64,000 nt of DNA, taken from Moritella sp. (GTDB lineage Bacteria; Pseudomonadota; Gammaproteobacteria; Enterobacterales; Moritellaceae). Below are positions 11,325 through 20,372 of the stretch, piece by piece (the first letter of the stretch is position 1; each line of letters starts with the position of its first letter). The stretch is taken from NCBI RefSeq assembly GCF_013215705.1, contig NZ_JABSQR010000019.1, positions 1-64,000 of the forward strand. The letters run 5' to 3'. A program made the position numbers and the translations under genes. The notes beneath the pieces were generated by a model. It made no database searches. It saw only the letters and a program-made list of their open reading frames with translations, and had not been told where the DNA came from.

Positions 11325-11368
11325 AAGTGGTGGCTTGAGCGTGTTTTTATTGCTTTAAGCTACCACTT
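11325..11368 (+). terminator. possible terminator after the chemoreceptor gene
   Basis: A 12-bp stem with one mismatch (325-336 with 357-368 of this kilobase) and a T-rich loop. It lacks a strong downstream U tract, so termination is only likely. Confidence 0.4.
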
Positions 11369-11469
11369 ATTTATTTGAATATAATTTTCCAGCATGAAAC
11401 ACTAGATCTGAATAAACTTGCCGATTACACTGCTAACACGCATTTTCCTCCCCCTCGAAATTGGTACTC

Positions 11470-12375
11470 ATGAAAAATCAAAAAAAGGCAATGCTGTTCG
11501 GCTTGATAGCGGTATTACTCTGGTCCACGGTGGCCTCTGCATTTAAAATTACCCTTAGCCATTTTGCGCCAATTCAAATGGTTTTAATTGCCTCACTGAC
11601 CAGTATCGTTTTATTACTGGGAATTGCCTACCAACAAAAAAAACTGCACCTACTCAAGCAATACTTTATCAAACAACCGTTGTTCTATTTAACGCTTGGG
11701 ATAATTAATCCATTTCTCTATTATTTAGTGTTGTTTAAGGCTTATGACTTATTGCCCGCATCACAAGCGCAAGCATTAAATTACACTTGGGCAATCACCC
11801 TCACATTATTGTCAGTGCCTTTCTTAGGGCAGAAGATCCGGAAAAAAGACTGGGTGGCTATCTTATTCAGCTATACCGGGGCACTAATCATTGCCACTAA
11901 AGGTGATCTGTTAGGGCTGAATTTTGAAAGTCCACTTGGGGTGGCACTGGCATTATTAAGCACCTTGATTTGGGCCAGTTATTGGATCGTTAATGCCAGG
12001 AATAACAATGATCCTATCGTTAGTTTATTACTTGGATTTTTATTAAGTCTCCCGTTTACCTTCGTCGCTACCGCATTACTCGCTGATTTTAATTTTGACT
12101 CCATAGAGGGGATCCTTGGTGCGATTTATATCGGTTTTTTTGAAATGGGTATTTCATTTATATTGTGGTTAATGGCCATTAAATTAGCGACGAATACCGC
12201 GCAAGTCAGTAATCTTATCTTTATCTCGCCGTTTATATCACTCTTCTTACTCAGTCGAATTGTGGGTGAAGAGATCCACCCATCAACCTTTATCGGCTTA
12301 GTGACCATTATCGTGGGGCTCGTGATCCAACAAATTAACTGGCGTAAAAAACGTCGTACCGTAACAGCGAAATAA
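11470..12375 (+). CDS. DMT-superfamily (EamA) transporter
   Basis: A protein of about 301 residues made almost entirely of hydrophobic helices, consistent with ten transmembrane segments in two EamA repeats. The first repeat opens with GLIAVLLWSTVASAFKITL and the second with ALLSTLIWASYWIVNAR. Members export metabolites or amino acids at the inner membrane; the substrate is unknown. A TTG at 11461 is in frame, but I prefer the ATG at 11470, which starts MKNQKKAMLFGL; neither has a convincing ribosome site. Confidence 0.85.
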   Translation: MKNQKKAMLFGLIAVLLWSTVASAFKITLSHFAPIQMVLIASLTSIVLLLGIAYQQKKLHLLKQYFIKQPLFYLTLGIINPFLYYLVLFKAYDLLPASQAQALNYTWAITLTLLSVPFLGQKIRKKDWVAILFSYTGALIIATKGDLLGLNFESPLGVALALLSTLIWASYWIVNARNNNDPIVSLLLGFLLSLPFTFVATALLADFNFDSIEGILGAIYIGFFEMGISFILWLMAIKLATNTAQVSNLIFISPFISLFLLSRIVGEEIHPSTFIGLVTIIVGLVIQQINWRKKRRTVTAK

Positions 12376-12386
12376 TAGCGACACTC

Positions 12387-12413
12387 GGTGGCTGATAACC
12401 AAGTTCAGCCACC
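12387..12413. repeat. hairpin downstream of the EamA gene
   Basis: A perfect 9-bp inverted repeat (GGTGGCTGA/TCAGCCACC) with a 9-base loop lies 12 bases past the transporter stop. It has no U tract. It may stabilise the 3' end or act with Rho. Confidence 0.5.
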
Positions 12414-12610
12414 AGCAACGTTAAATGAAGCAGTAAATAGTGACTTAATCGCAATTTAATTACTGAAAATATCACAATCCCCATTACCTCCTCTTGCATA
12501 TCTAAAGCCTAACAGGTTAATGTTTCAGTATTATCTCTTTCTATAACCAGAACATGAACCTATAAAATGCAGAATATCGCGTCAGGTGACATGACAAACC
12601 GGACAGCAAG

Positions 12611-14401
12611 ATGCCTCAAGCAATAGAACAGAAATTAGCAGCAATACGTGCACATATGGATGCCGCAAACTTAGACGCATTTATCGTTCCCCGCGCAGAT
12701 GAATACCTTGGCGAGTATGTACCAGCACATAACGAACGTTTATTATGGTGCAGTGACTTTACCGGCTCTGCAGGCACAGTCATCATTTTAAAAGACCGCG
12801 CCGCCATTTTTACCGATGGTCGTTATACTATTCAGGTTAAGCAGCAAGTTAATGGCGAGTGTTTTGAGTTTTATCATCTTATCGACACACCACATGTTGC
12901 TTGGTTAAGTGAACAACTGTCCGCTAATGCCAATGTCGGTTATGACGCCAAAGTACATAATTTAAATTGGCATAACGCCAGCAAAAATACCTTAGCAGAT
13001 AAACAAATAAACTTAGTGGCAGTCGATGCTAACCCAATTGATTTAAGCTGGTCAGATAGACCGACACCAACAGAAAATGTAGGCCTGTTACTCGACGAGC
13101 AATACACAGGTCAATCCAGTTTAAAAAAACGCCAACAGATCGGCGTTGATATCGCCAAGCAAGGTGCTGATGCAGTTATTATCAGCGCGTTAGATTCTAT
13201 TGCTTGGTTATTAAATATCCGAGGTAAAGACATTCATTGTTTCTGCGTGATCTTAGGCAGTGCGGTATTACGTAAAGATGGTTCCATGACGTTCTTCACC
13301 AATCCAGCGAAGATCCCGGCAGGTTTCCAGGAACACGTTGGCGCAGGTGTCGAGATTGTTGATGAAGCACAAGCAACAGCCACTTACCAAGCCCTAGGTG
13401 AGCAACAACTGCAGGTATTGGCCGATCCAGAAGCATCAAATGCATTTAGCCAGTTAACCGCACAACAAGCTGGTGCCACCCTAATTGCTGGCAATGATCC
13501 AGTCGCATTACCAAAAGCGTGTAAAAATGCCGTTGAACTTGCGGGTATGCGTGCCTCACATATTCGTGATGGAGCTTCTGAAGTACGCTTCCTAAATTGG
13601 CTAGAAACAGAAGTAGCCGCGGGCCGTTTGCATGATGAAGCCTATCTGTCTGACAAACTGACAAATTTCCGCGCATCGAACGAGAACTTCGTTGAATTAA
13701 GTTTTGACACTATTTCGGCTGCTGGTGCTAACGCCGCAATGTGCCACTACAATCATAACAATGGTGTACCAGCACAGTTACCAATGGACAGCATTTACTT
13801 AGTTGACTCTGGAGCCCAATATCTTGATGGCACAACCGATATCACCCGTACCGTTGCGATTGGGTCACCAAGTGCCGAACACAAAAAAATGTTCACCCTG
13901 GTATTAAAAGGTCATATCGCACTGGCTAAAATGAAGTTCCCAGCAGGCACTAACGGTGGTCAGTTGGATTCACTGGCGCGTCAATTTTTATGGCAACAAG
14001 GTTATGACTATGACCACGGAACTGGACACGGTGTTGGCTGCTTCTTGAATGTACACGAAGGTCCACACCGTATTGGTAAGAACTCGAACGGCGTAGCATT
14101 AGAGCCAGGCATGGTGGTATCCAATGAGCCGGGTTACTACAAACAAGATGAATACGGCATCCGTTGTGAGAATCTAATTTATGTGGTTGCTAAAGATAAT
14201 GGCCATGATGGTAAAGTATTTTACGAATTTGAAACATTAACACTGGTTCCTTTTGATTTGCATCTGATAGATCAACAACGACTCTCACAAGACGAAGTAA
14301 ACTGGATCAATGCTTATCACACGCAAGTACGTGCCGCATTATCACCATTGTTAACCGGTGCTGATTTACACTGGTTATCTCAGGCTACACGCACTATTTA
14401 A
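12611..14401 (+). CDS. Xaa-Pro aminopeptidase (aminopeptidase P, M24B)
   Basis: A 596-residue cytosolic metallopeptidase that removes N-terminal residues preceding proline. It has the long three-domain form: two creatinase-like N-terminal domains (about 1-310) and a C-terminal pita-bread M24 domain. The metal ligands are visible as VDSGAQYLDGTTDITR (two Asp), HGTGHGVG (His), SNEPGYY (Glu) and the final Glu in CENLIYV. It is longer than E. coli PepP (441) and resembles the eukaryotic APP1-like class common in vibrios. It is flanked on the 3' side by a small palindromic repeat. Confidence 0.93.
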   Translation: MPQAIEQKLAAIRAHMDAANLDAFIVPRADEYLGEYVPAHNERLLWCSDFTGSAGTVIILKDRAAIFTDGRYTIQVKQQVNGECFEFYHLIDTPHVAWLSEQLSANANVGYDAKVHNLNWHNASKNTLADKQINLVAVDANPIDLSWSDRPTPTENVGLLLDEQYTGQSSLKKRQQIGVDIAKQGADAVIISALDSIAWLLNIRGKDIHCFCVILGSAVLRKDGSMTFFTNPAKIPAGFQEHVGAGVEIVDEAQATATYQALGEQQLQVLADPEASNAFSQLTAQQAGATLIAGNDPVALPKACKNAVELAGMRASHIRDGASEVRFLNWLETEVAAGRLHDEAYLSDKLTNFRASNENFVELSFDTISAAGANAAMCHYNHNNGVPAQLPMDSIYLVDSGAQYLDGTTDITRTVAIGSPSAEHKKMFTLVLKGHIALAKMKFPAGTNGGQLDSLARQFLWQQGYDYDHGTGHGVGCFLNVHEGPHRIGKNSNGVALEPGMVVSNEPGYYKQDEYGIRCENLIYVVAKDNGHDGKVFYEFETLTLVPFDLHLIDQQRLSQDEVNWINAYHTQVRAALSPLLTGADLHWLSQATRTI

Positions 14402-14404
14402 GTT

Positions 14405-14453
14405 TATACCCAAGCTAGTCTCTGATATAGCATCTTGAAGTAACTTGGGTATA
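14405..14453. repeat. short palindromic element with TATACCCA ends
   Basis: An imperfect inverted repeat: TATACCCAAGCTA (405-417) pairs with TAACTTGGGTATA (441-453) with one mismatch. Its ends match those of the larger element at 50082-50347, suggesting one repeat family. It sits 4 bases after the peptidase stop, so it could also act as a 3' hairpin. Confidence 0.6.
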
Positions 14454-14509
14454 TATATTCTATAACCAATCTAAGCGATTAGATTGGTTATGCATTAAAA
14501 GGAGTTGGC

Positions 14510-15391
14510 ATGACCCAACCACAAAACGCTATTTTTAACGAACAAAGTCAAAGCTACCATCATTTAGAGTACAAATTTAAAGACGATGTTTATTTAGCAA
14601 ACATTCAGAGTGCACTGCAAACGGCACTATGCAAACGAACCGCTGACATGAACATTGTTGTTGCTTTTGGTCGTAACGCCACCAATACCCTATTACCTGA
14701 TTTACAACTTAACGCATTTGACGACTTTACCGAGATAGCGAGTCCGCATGGAAAAAAAGCCATCGCTAGTCAAGGTGATGTCATGTTTTGGATCCACAGC
14801 GACAATGCCAGCCATACCTTAGAGCAAGCATTTCATATCCAATCAGCGCTAAGTAAAATTGCCGATAACCAGTTGGATATTTCCGGGTTCCAGTACCATA
14901 AAAACCGTGATTTAATTGGTTTTGTTGATGGCACAGCCAATCCCAAAGAAGATGCGCGCCAATTAGCCTCACTGATCCCCGAAGGTCAGCCAGGCGTGGG
15001 TGGTAGCTTCGTGTTATCACAAAAATGGGTACATGATTTAGCAAGCTTCAATGCGATGCCAGTACCGGAACAAGAAGCAGTTGTAGGCCGTACCAAAGAA
15101 GATGATATCGAGTTATCCGGCGATGCGATGCCAGCGAATTCACACGTTAGCCGTACCGACGTATCGGGCATGAAAATATACCGTCGTAGTTCACCTTATG
15201 GTAACGCATCCGAACACGGACTATACTTTTTAGCATTCGCATGTGAACAATTACGCTTTACCACTCAACTACAACGTATGTACGGAATACCTGATGGCAT
15301 CACTGATAGACTCATTGATTATTCAGATGCAGTAACAGGATCATACTGGTTTGCCCCTTCTCAAACAGAACTAGATACATTGATGAATTAA
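14510..15391 (+). CDS. Dyp-type haem peroxidase (YfeX-like)
   Basis: A 293-residue dye-decolorising peroxidase. The family GFVDGTANP motif carries the distal catalytic Asp near residue 146, and the proximal haem ligand His is in NSHVSRTD near residue 217. It has no signal peptide, so it is cytosolic, as E. coli YfeX is. It uses hydrogen peroxide to oxidise porphyrinogens or other substrates; the physiological substrate is not evident. GGAG lies 7 bases before the ATG. The next gene starts 20 bases downstream and may be cotranscribed. Confidence 0.92.
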   Translation: MTQPQNAIFNEQSQSYHHLEYKFKDDVYLANIQSALQTALCKRTADMNIVVAFGRNATNTLLPDLQLNAFDDFTEIASPHGKKAIASQGDVMFWIHSDNASHTLEQAFHIQSALSKIADNQLDISGFQYHKNRDLIGFVDGTANPKEDARQLASLIPEGQPGVGGSFVLSQKWVHDLASFNAMPVPEQEAVVGRTKEDDIELSGDAMPANSHVSRTDVSGMKIYRRSSPYGNASEHGLYFLAFACEQLRFTTQLQRMYGIPDGITDRLIDYSDAVTGSYWFAPSQTELDTLMN

Positions 15392-15411
15392 CTTACATAC
15401 AACCGGGAGCG

Positions 15412-15954
15412 ATGATTATGTCTAACGTAATTTTGTATATAGCGACTAGCCTTGATGGCTATATTGCCAAAATGGACCATGACATTTCATGGCTCTCAAA
15501 TGTAGAAGTAAAAGGTGAGGATTATGGCTATCGAGATTTTTTCGATGGTATCAGTGCCGTCATTATGGGTAACACATCCTTTCAGGTCATCAAAGATTTT
15601 GATGATTGGCCATACGCCGACAAGCAATGCTTTGTCGCTTCTCACTCACCCGATATTACCCCGAATGATAACGTTACTTTTATTACCGATCCTGCAGCAA
15701 CGATCAAACAATTAAAAGCCAGCTCGAAGGGGAATATTTGGTTACTTGGGGGCGCAAACTTGGCCGATTCCTTATTACGTCTTGATCTTGTAGATGAATT
15801 AATGTTGTCCACCATTCCTATCTTACTCGGCAACGGTATACGTTTATTTAACGCCCCCCTACCAGAACTAGGGGTCACACTATTATCCTCTCAATCCTAT
15901 CGGTCGGGACTGATACAAACACATTATAAGATAATCAAGAACAACAAAAATTAA
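15412..15954 (+). CDS. RibD C-terminal/dihydrofolate-reductase-like protein
   Basis: A 180-residue protein with the YyaP/YwjB-like reductase fold: SLDGYIAK near the start, VIMGNTSFQVI near residue 45, and LLGGANLADSLLRLDLVDELMLSTIPILLGNGIRLF in the second half. This family is related to RibD reductase and DHFR, binds NADPH and mostly has no proven substrate. The ATG at 15412 follows GGGAG closely; the ATG at 15418 is equally possible and would give 178 residues. Confidence 0.82.
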   Translation: MIMSNVILYIATSLDGYIAKMDHDISWLSNVEVKGEDYGYRDFFDGISAVIMGNTSFQVIKDFDDWPYADKQCFVASHSPDITPNDNVTFITDPAATIKQLKASSKGNIWLLGGANLADSLLRLDLVDELMLSTIPILLGNGIRLFNAPLPELGVTLLSSQSYRSGLIQTHYKIIKNNKN

Positions 15955-16132
15955 TGATAAATACTCACGCTATCAATACGGTTGATGCCAAAAATATAGT
16001 TAACGGCATCGCCTTGCTTCGGGCTAACAATCTTTCCCTCCCTTTAAATACCGTCAAAACAAGTGCTAACCTACGCTTTCCTATATTTACAGTTTATCTA
16101 CATCAAAAAATAAAGTAATATTATGTTATTCA

Positions 16133-16151
16133 TCGTTTTATTATAAAACGA
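16133..16151. promoter_or_regulatory. perfect palindrome before the copper cluster
   Basis: An 8-bp perfect inverted repeat (TCGTTTTA/TAAAACGA) around a 3-base centre lies 45 bases before the first copper-cluster gene. Its place suits an operator, but no known regulator motif is recognised. Confidence 0.3.
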
Positions 16152-16195
16152 ATATCCTTTTTCGAATCTAATTATAAGTATAAGAGTCTTTATCC

Positions 16196-16651
16196 ATGTC
16201 TAAATGGTTAACAGCTGGTGTGAGTATTATCTCTATCGCCGTAGTCGGTTATTTCAACGTCTTCTATCAGCCCCAGCAGGATCTCAACCGCATTCAATTA
16301 CCACTGCAGCAAGACTGTCGTGTTAATCAACAAGAATGTCAGGTTCAGTTAACGCCAGAACAAACAATTTCGCTGTCGATCACACCATTCAATGCAAAGC
16401 CGATGACGCCATTATCGATAAATTTAAACGGCACTCGCATTGATAATGCCAGCATTACGATTAACGGGATGAATATGAGCATGCCCGGCTTTCCTACCGC
16501 ACTGAATGCGATTGAGAAGGATAAATACCACGCTGAGACAGCGCTAGCGATCTGCGTATTAGGTGAAATGTTATGGCAAGCAGATTTAACCATCACAGTT
16601 GCTGGTCAACCTTATTTGATACCGTTTCAATTTACCACGACGACTAATTAA
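16196..16651 (+). CDS. membrane-anchored protein of a copper-chaperone cluster
   Basis: A 151-residue protein I cannot assign to a named family with certainty. It has a single N-terminal hydrophobic segment (about 6-24) and an extracytoplasmic beta-rich domain. A methionine-rich patch, NGMNMSMPGF, lies near residue 100, and two cysteines (about 42 and 48) fall in the DCRVNQQECQV segment. The domain resembles FixH/YtkA-type beta-sandwiches. It starts a run of three genes with PCuAC (15-base gap) and SCO1, so a role in periplasmic copper delivery to cytochrome oxidase is inferred from context. Confidence 0.65.
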   Translation: MSKWLTAGVSIISIAVVGYFNVFYQPQQDLNRIQLPLQQDCRVNQQECQVQLTPEQTISLSITPFNAKPMTPLSINLNGTRIDNASITINGMNMSMPGFPTALNAIEKDKYHAETALAICVLGEMLWQADLTITVAGQPYLIPFQFTTTTN

Positions 16652-16665
16652 CTCAGGACAAAATA

Positions 16666-17175
16666 ATGCAAAAATCAATAATAACCACACTGATCGCGAC
16701 TGCTATCTTTTCCGCAGCACCGACGTTTGCAGCTGAAAAAACTAACATCATGATCATGGATGCCTGGGTTCGTGCAGCGCCATCATCAGCAAAAGTGCAA
16801 GCCGCTTTTTTCAACGTGATGAATCACAATAATAAACCAATCGTGATCACCAATGTTGAAGCACAAGGTTTTGGCCGTAGCGAGCTGCATTTATCTGGCA
16901 AAAAAGACGGCATGATGACAATGCAAAAGCAGCAGCAAATAACGATCCCTGCAAACACTATTTTTCAGTTTAAGCCGGGTGGCTACCATGTGATGTTATT
17001 AGAACCAAGCAAGATCGCAGCGCCGGGTGAAGTGGTTAATGTATCGTTTACGTTATTAAATGGTGAAACAATCACTGCTAAAATGCCTGTTAAGCGTGAC
17101 AACAGTCAAGCTAAAATGGATCACAACAAAATGGATCATAGCAAAATGGACCACGCGAATATGAAACATAATTAG
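16666..17175 (+). CDS. PCu(A)C periplasmic copper(I) chaperone
   Basis: A 169-residue protein with a Sec signal peptide (about 1-23, ending in AAPTFA-AE) and a single PCuAC domain. The copper site H-X10-M-X21-H-X-M is fully present: His in SELHLS, Met in MMTM, and HVM in GGYHVML. The last 20 residues form a His/Met-rich tail of three MDH repeats, a likely second copper-binding region. These proteins load Cu(I) onto the CuA or CuB site of cytochrome oxidases with SCO1, encoded 19 bases downstream. Confidence 0.92.
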   Translation: MQKSIITTLIATAIFSAAPTFAAEKTNIMIMDAWVRAAPSSAKVQAAFFNVMNHNNKPIVITNVEAQGFGRSELHLSGKKDGMMTMQKQQQITIPANTIFQFKPGGYHVMLLEPSKIAAPGEVVNVSFTLLNGETITAKMPVKRDNSQAKMDHNKMDHSKMDHANMKHN

Positions 17176-17194
17176 TTTCGACAAAGGGACTCGA

Positions 17195-17845
17195 ATGAAA
17201 AAATCTAAGGCTATCATCGCTGCGGGTATTATCGGCCTTAGCGCGCTTGGCGCTCTGGTTGCCAATAATATGCAACAGCCAAGTTTACCGACATTCACGA
17301 CAGCTTACGCACAACCTCAGCAAGTAACCCTGCCAGATGTCGTTCTCGGCAATAATCAAGTACACACTAGTGCCTTGTTTAAAGATAAATGGTCATTAGT
17401 ATTCTTCGGTTATGCTAGCTGCCCAGACGTTTGTCCGACCGAGCTATACAATCTCAATAATATTGCAAGCATCATGACTGCGGCTGGTAAAACCATGCCA
17501 CAAGTGGTCTTTATCTCTGTCGACCCACAACGAGATAGTAATGAGATGCTGACCACGTACGCGCAATTTTATAACGATGAATTCATCGGGATCACAGGTG
17601 AAACCAGCGAGATAGATAAATTAGTGGCTAGCTTTGGGGTTATTTATCAAAAAACGTTTTTAGCTAATAATGGTCAGTATGTCTCTGTGCCTTACAGTAG
17701 TCCAATTCCAGAAGACCAGCGTGAAAGCTATTTGATTAACCATTCTTCTCGATTATATTTAGTTAATCCAGCAGGAAAGTATGTAGCGGCATTTGCACCG
17801 CCCCATAGCGCGAGAAAAATAGCGGCAGACCTGCTTAAGTTATAA
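17195..17845 (+). CDS. SCO1/SenC copper-binding thioredoxin-fold protein
   Basis: A 216-residue protein anchored by an N-terminal hydrophobic helix (about 5-24) with a periplasmic thioredoxin-like domain. The copper ligands are Cys of CPDVC (GYASCPDVCPTE, near residue 80) and the distal His of NHSSRLYLV near residue 186. SCO proteins deliver copper to, or reduce, the CuA site of cytochrome c oxidase. It is the last gene of the three-gene copper cluster and meets the AsnC-family gene tail to tail with 17 bases between. Confidence 0.94.
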   Translation: MKKSKAIIAAGIIGLSALGALVANNMQQPSLPTFTTAYAQPQQVTLPDVVLGNNQVHTSALFKDKWSLVFFGYASCPDVCPTELYNLNNIASIMTAAGKTMPQVVFISVDPQRDSNEMLTTYAQFYNDEFIGITGETSEIDKLVASFGVIYQKTFLANNGQYVSVPYSSPIPEDQRESYLINHSSRLYLVNPAGKYVAAFAPPHSARKIAADLLKL

Positions 17846-17862
17846 TAATGCAGAGCTCGTTA

Positions 17863-18321
17863 TTAAGAGATCGGTAATTGCGTCGTATTTTTTAACCTTT
17901 CCATGGCAAAGGACGAAGTCACATCGGTTAAACCATCGACACAATTAACCAATCGTTTATAAAACACATCAAATGCCGCCATGTCTTTTACTAATACCTT
18001 CATCATGTAATCGTATTCTCCGGCCATACGATAAAACTCGATCACTTCAGCAAACTCATTGACACTAACAACAAATTTCTTAAACCAACTATCACTGTGA
18101 TTTTGAGTTTTGATATTAACAAAGGCGGTCAGTGCGAGGCCGAGTTTTTGCTCATTAAGTAAAGCCACACGGCGTAAAATATAGCCATTATCTTCTAAAC
18201 GTTTTAATCGTTTCCAGCAAGGTGAGACCGTTAAACTTACTTTGTCGGCAAGATCAGCAATTGACAGCGATGCATCGCGCTGCAACAAATCTAAAATCAA
18301 TTTATCCTTCGAATCTAACAT
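17863..18321 (-). CDS. Lrp/AsnC-family transcriptional regulator
   Basis: A 152-residue feast/famine regulator. An N-terminal winged helix-turn-helix (about 6-60; [19 protein letters not shown]) is followed by the RAM/AsnC effector-binding domain (about 68-145) with [13 protein letters not shown]. These bind amino acids and act as octamers or similar assemblies. It diverges from the dctB-like gene, so that gene or its own promoter is a possible target. Its ligand is unknown. Confidence 0.92.
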   Translation of the reverse strand: MLDSKDKLILDLLQRDASLSIADLADKVSLTVSPCWKRLKRLEDNGYILRRVALLNEQKLGLALTAFVNIKTQNHSDSWFKKFVVSVNEFAEVIEFYRMAGEYDYMMKVLVKDMAAFDVFYKRLVNCVDGLTDVTSSFAMERLKNTTQLPIS

Positions 18322-18538
18322 AGTGAAGTAATTCCTTTCTTTAAAAATCCAATTAAGGACATTCTAATCTCAACCATCGTGCTTGGTAAATAGTTTCGGG
18401 GATAGTTGCGGTACACGTAGGATAAACCGCTTAATAAATAGATAAAATAACACTAGAATAAGTACCTGGCTCGCACTCTGGCCGCCATTGATTGGAAATT
18501 TAACCATGTTACGTTATTGTATGCCTAGAGGTGTAATA

Positions 18539-20320
18539 ATGTTAATAACACGAAAGTTTTTGATTGCTTGTTATCTCATCAGTGTAATTATTTTATCCAC
18601 CTGGGTTTGGCGATCCGGTTACGCTAAATTAGTCAGCCAAAGCAATCAGCAATTAGATATTTTTGCGGCTCACTTACAAAGTCAATTACAACGCTTTGAC
18701 GCGATCCCCAGATTACTGTTCGATCAAAAATTAGTGGTAGCAAGCTTACAAGATACCGACAACGCGCAACTGCAAGCAAAAACCAATCGTTATTTAAACC
18801 ATGTTAACAATACCATTAGCGCGTCAGATACTTATCTTATCGATCTTAATGGCACCACCATCGCCGCCAATAACTGGCGCGATGAACAAACCTTCATAGG
18901 TAAAAACTTTGCTTTCCGTCCTTACTTTCAGCAAGCCGTTAGCGGACAACAAGGCCGCTATTTTGCGTTAGGCACGACATCGGGACAACGCGGGTATTAT
19001 TTTTCCTCTCCCGTTATCAACGCAGATAAAATTATTGGTGTTGTCGTGGTGAAAATGGATCTATCAAAAATTGAAAAAGAGTGGACCGGCAAACAAGCTC
19101 ACTTTATGGTGACGGATGATGACAATATTATTTTCATCTCGAATACCCAGTCATGGCTGCTGCATAGTTTAACGCCGCTGAGTACCGAAAAACGACACCA
19201 AATAACGCGTAGCCGCCGTTATGGTGACAAGGCAATAGCCGCCCTAAATTTCTCAGGTCCGCTCGAGGATAACCCCACACTATTACAGCTAACGACAAGT
19301 AAACCGTTTGCGACTAATTATCTTTCCATCAGTAAATATATGCCCGCAGCGGGCTGGACGGTAAGAGTATTCGCCCCATTAACCGCGATCTTCATCGATA
19401 TTGCTATTGGCATGGTATTACTGTCACTCGTTTTTTGGTTGCTCAATTTACGCTTAAGATTATCCATGCATAAACGTCAGCGCGACCAGGACAAAGAAGT
19501 ACAGCGCATCAAAACCAAGCACAAATTAGAACAAGAAGTTAAACGCCGCACCGCAGATCTAAATAACGAGATCATTGAACGGCAGAAAATGGAACAAACC
19601 CTGCGTGATACCCAAAAAGAACTGATCCAGACCGCTAAGTTAGCGGTATTGGGTCAGCTGTCAGCGAGCATCAGTCATGAATTAAATAACCCACTCGCCG
19701 CCATCCGTAGTTATGCCGATAATGCTTTGGTATTTTTACAACGCGAACAACATCAGTCAACTCAAGATAATCTCCAACGCATTATTCATTTAACTGAGCG
19801 CATGGCAAAAATAAGTTCACAGTTAAAATTTTTCGCCCGTAAATCCAGCGGTGAATTGCACACAGTGCCACTGCGGAATGTGATTAACATGGCCGTCGAG
19901 TTAGTCAAACCACAATTAAAAAATAACCAGATCAGTATTACTGTGGATGACGCCAACATTGATGTTCAGGTTAATGTCGACCAGGTACAGTTAGAGCAAG
20001 TGCTGGTGAATTTATTATCCAATGCCATGCAAGCGGTTGAAGACGCCAGTGAAAAAAACATTCATATTATTTTGTGCCGACATCAAGAGCAAGTCATTGT
20101 CCAAGTTGATGATTCAGGCTCAGGCATAAACCCAGCAAATTTACCGCAACTGTTTGATCCATTTTTTACCACCAAGGACACAGGTCTCGGTCTGGGTTTA
20201 TCTATATCCCACAAAATAATGCGTAATATGCACGGCAATATTAAAGCAGAAAACCGCCCTAATTCCGGAGCCAGATTCAGCCTTAGCTTGCCTATCGCAG
20301 TAATCACCGAGCTAGCATAA
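18539..20320 (+). CDS. dctB: DctB-type C4-dicarboxylate sensor histidine kinase
   Basis: A membrane kinase of about 593 residues. TM1 (about 5-23) and TM2 (about 285-305) bracket a periplasmic tandem-PAS (PhoQ-DcuS-CitA-like) sensor. A coiled coil then leads to the HisKA domain, whose phosphoacceptor His sits in SHELNNPLAAIRSYADNAL, and an HATPase with intact N, G1 (DDSGSGI) and G2 (TGLGLGLSI) boxes. I chose the ATG at 18539 because AGAGGT lies 6 bases before it; in-frame starts at 18488-18521 lack such a site. Its partner response regulator begins 52 bases downstream, and the dctPQM operon is next, so dicarboxylate sensing is the likely role. Confidence 0.88.
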   Translation: MLITRKFLIACYLISVIILSTWVWRSGYAKLVSQSNQQLDIFAAHLQSQLQRFDAIPRLLFDQKLVVASLQDTDNAQLQAKTNRYLNHVNNTISASDTYLIDLNGTTIAANNWRDEQTFIGKNFAFRPYFQQAVSGQQGRYFALGTTSGQRGYYFSSPVINADKIIGVVVVKMDLSKIEKEWTGKQAHFMVTDDDNIIFISNTQSWLLHSLTPLSTEKRHQITRSRRYGDKAIAALNFSGPLEDNPTLLQLTTSKPFATNYLSISKYMPAAGWTVRVFAPLTAIFIDIAIGMVLLSLVFWLLNLRLRLSMHKRQRDQDKEVQRIKTKHKLEQEVKRRTADLNNEIIERQKMEQTLRDTQKELIQTAKLAVLGQLSASISHELNNPLAAIRSYADNALVFLQREQHQSTQDNLQRIIHLTERMAKISSQLKFFARKSSGELHTVPLRNVINMAVELVKPQLKNNQISITVDDANIDVQVNVDQVQLEQVLVNLLSNAMQAVEDASEKNIHIILCRHQEQVIVQVDDSGSGINPANLPQLFDPFFTTKDTGLGLGLSISHKIMRNMHGNIKAENRPNSGARFSLSLPIAVITELA

Positions 20321-20372
20321 AACAATGACAGTGCCATCACAGCGCTATTACAAGACAAGCATAGGATAAATA

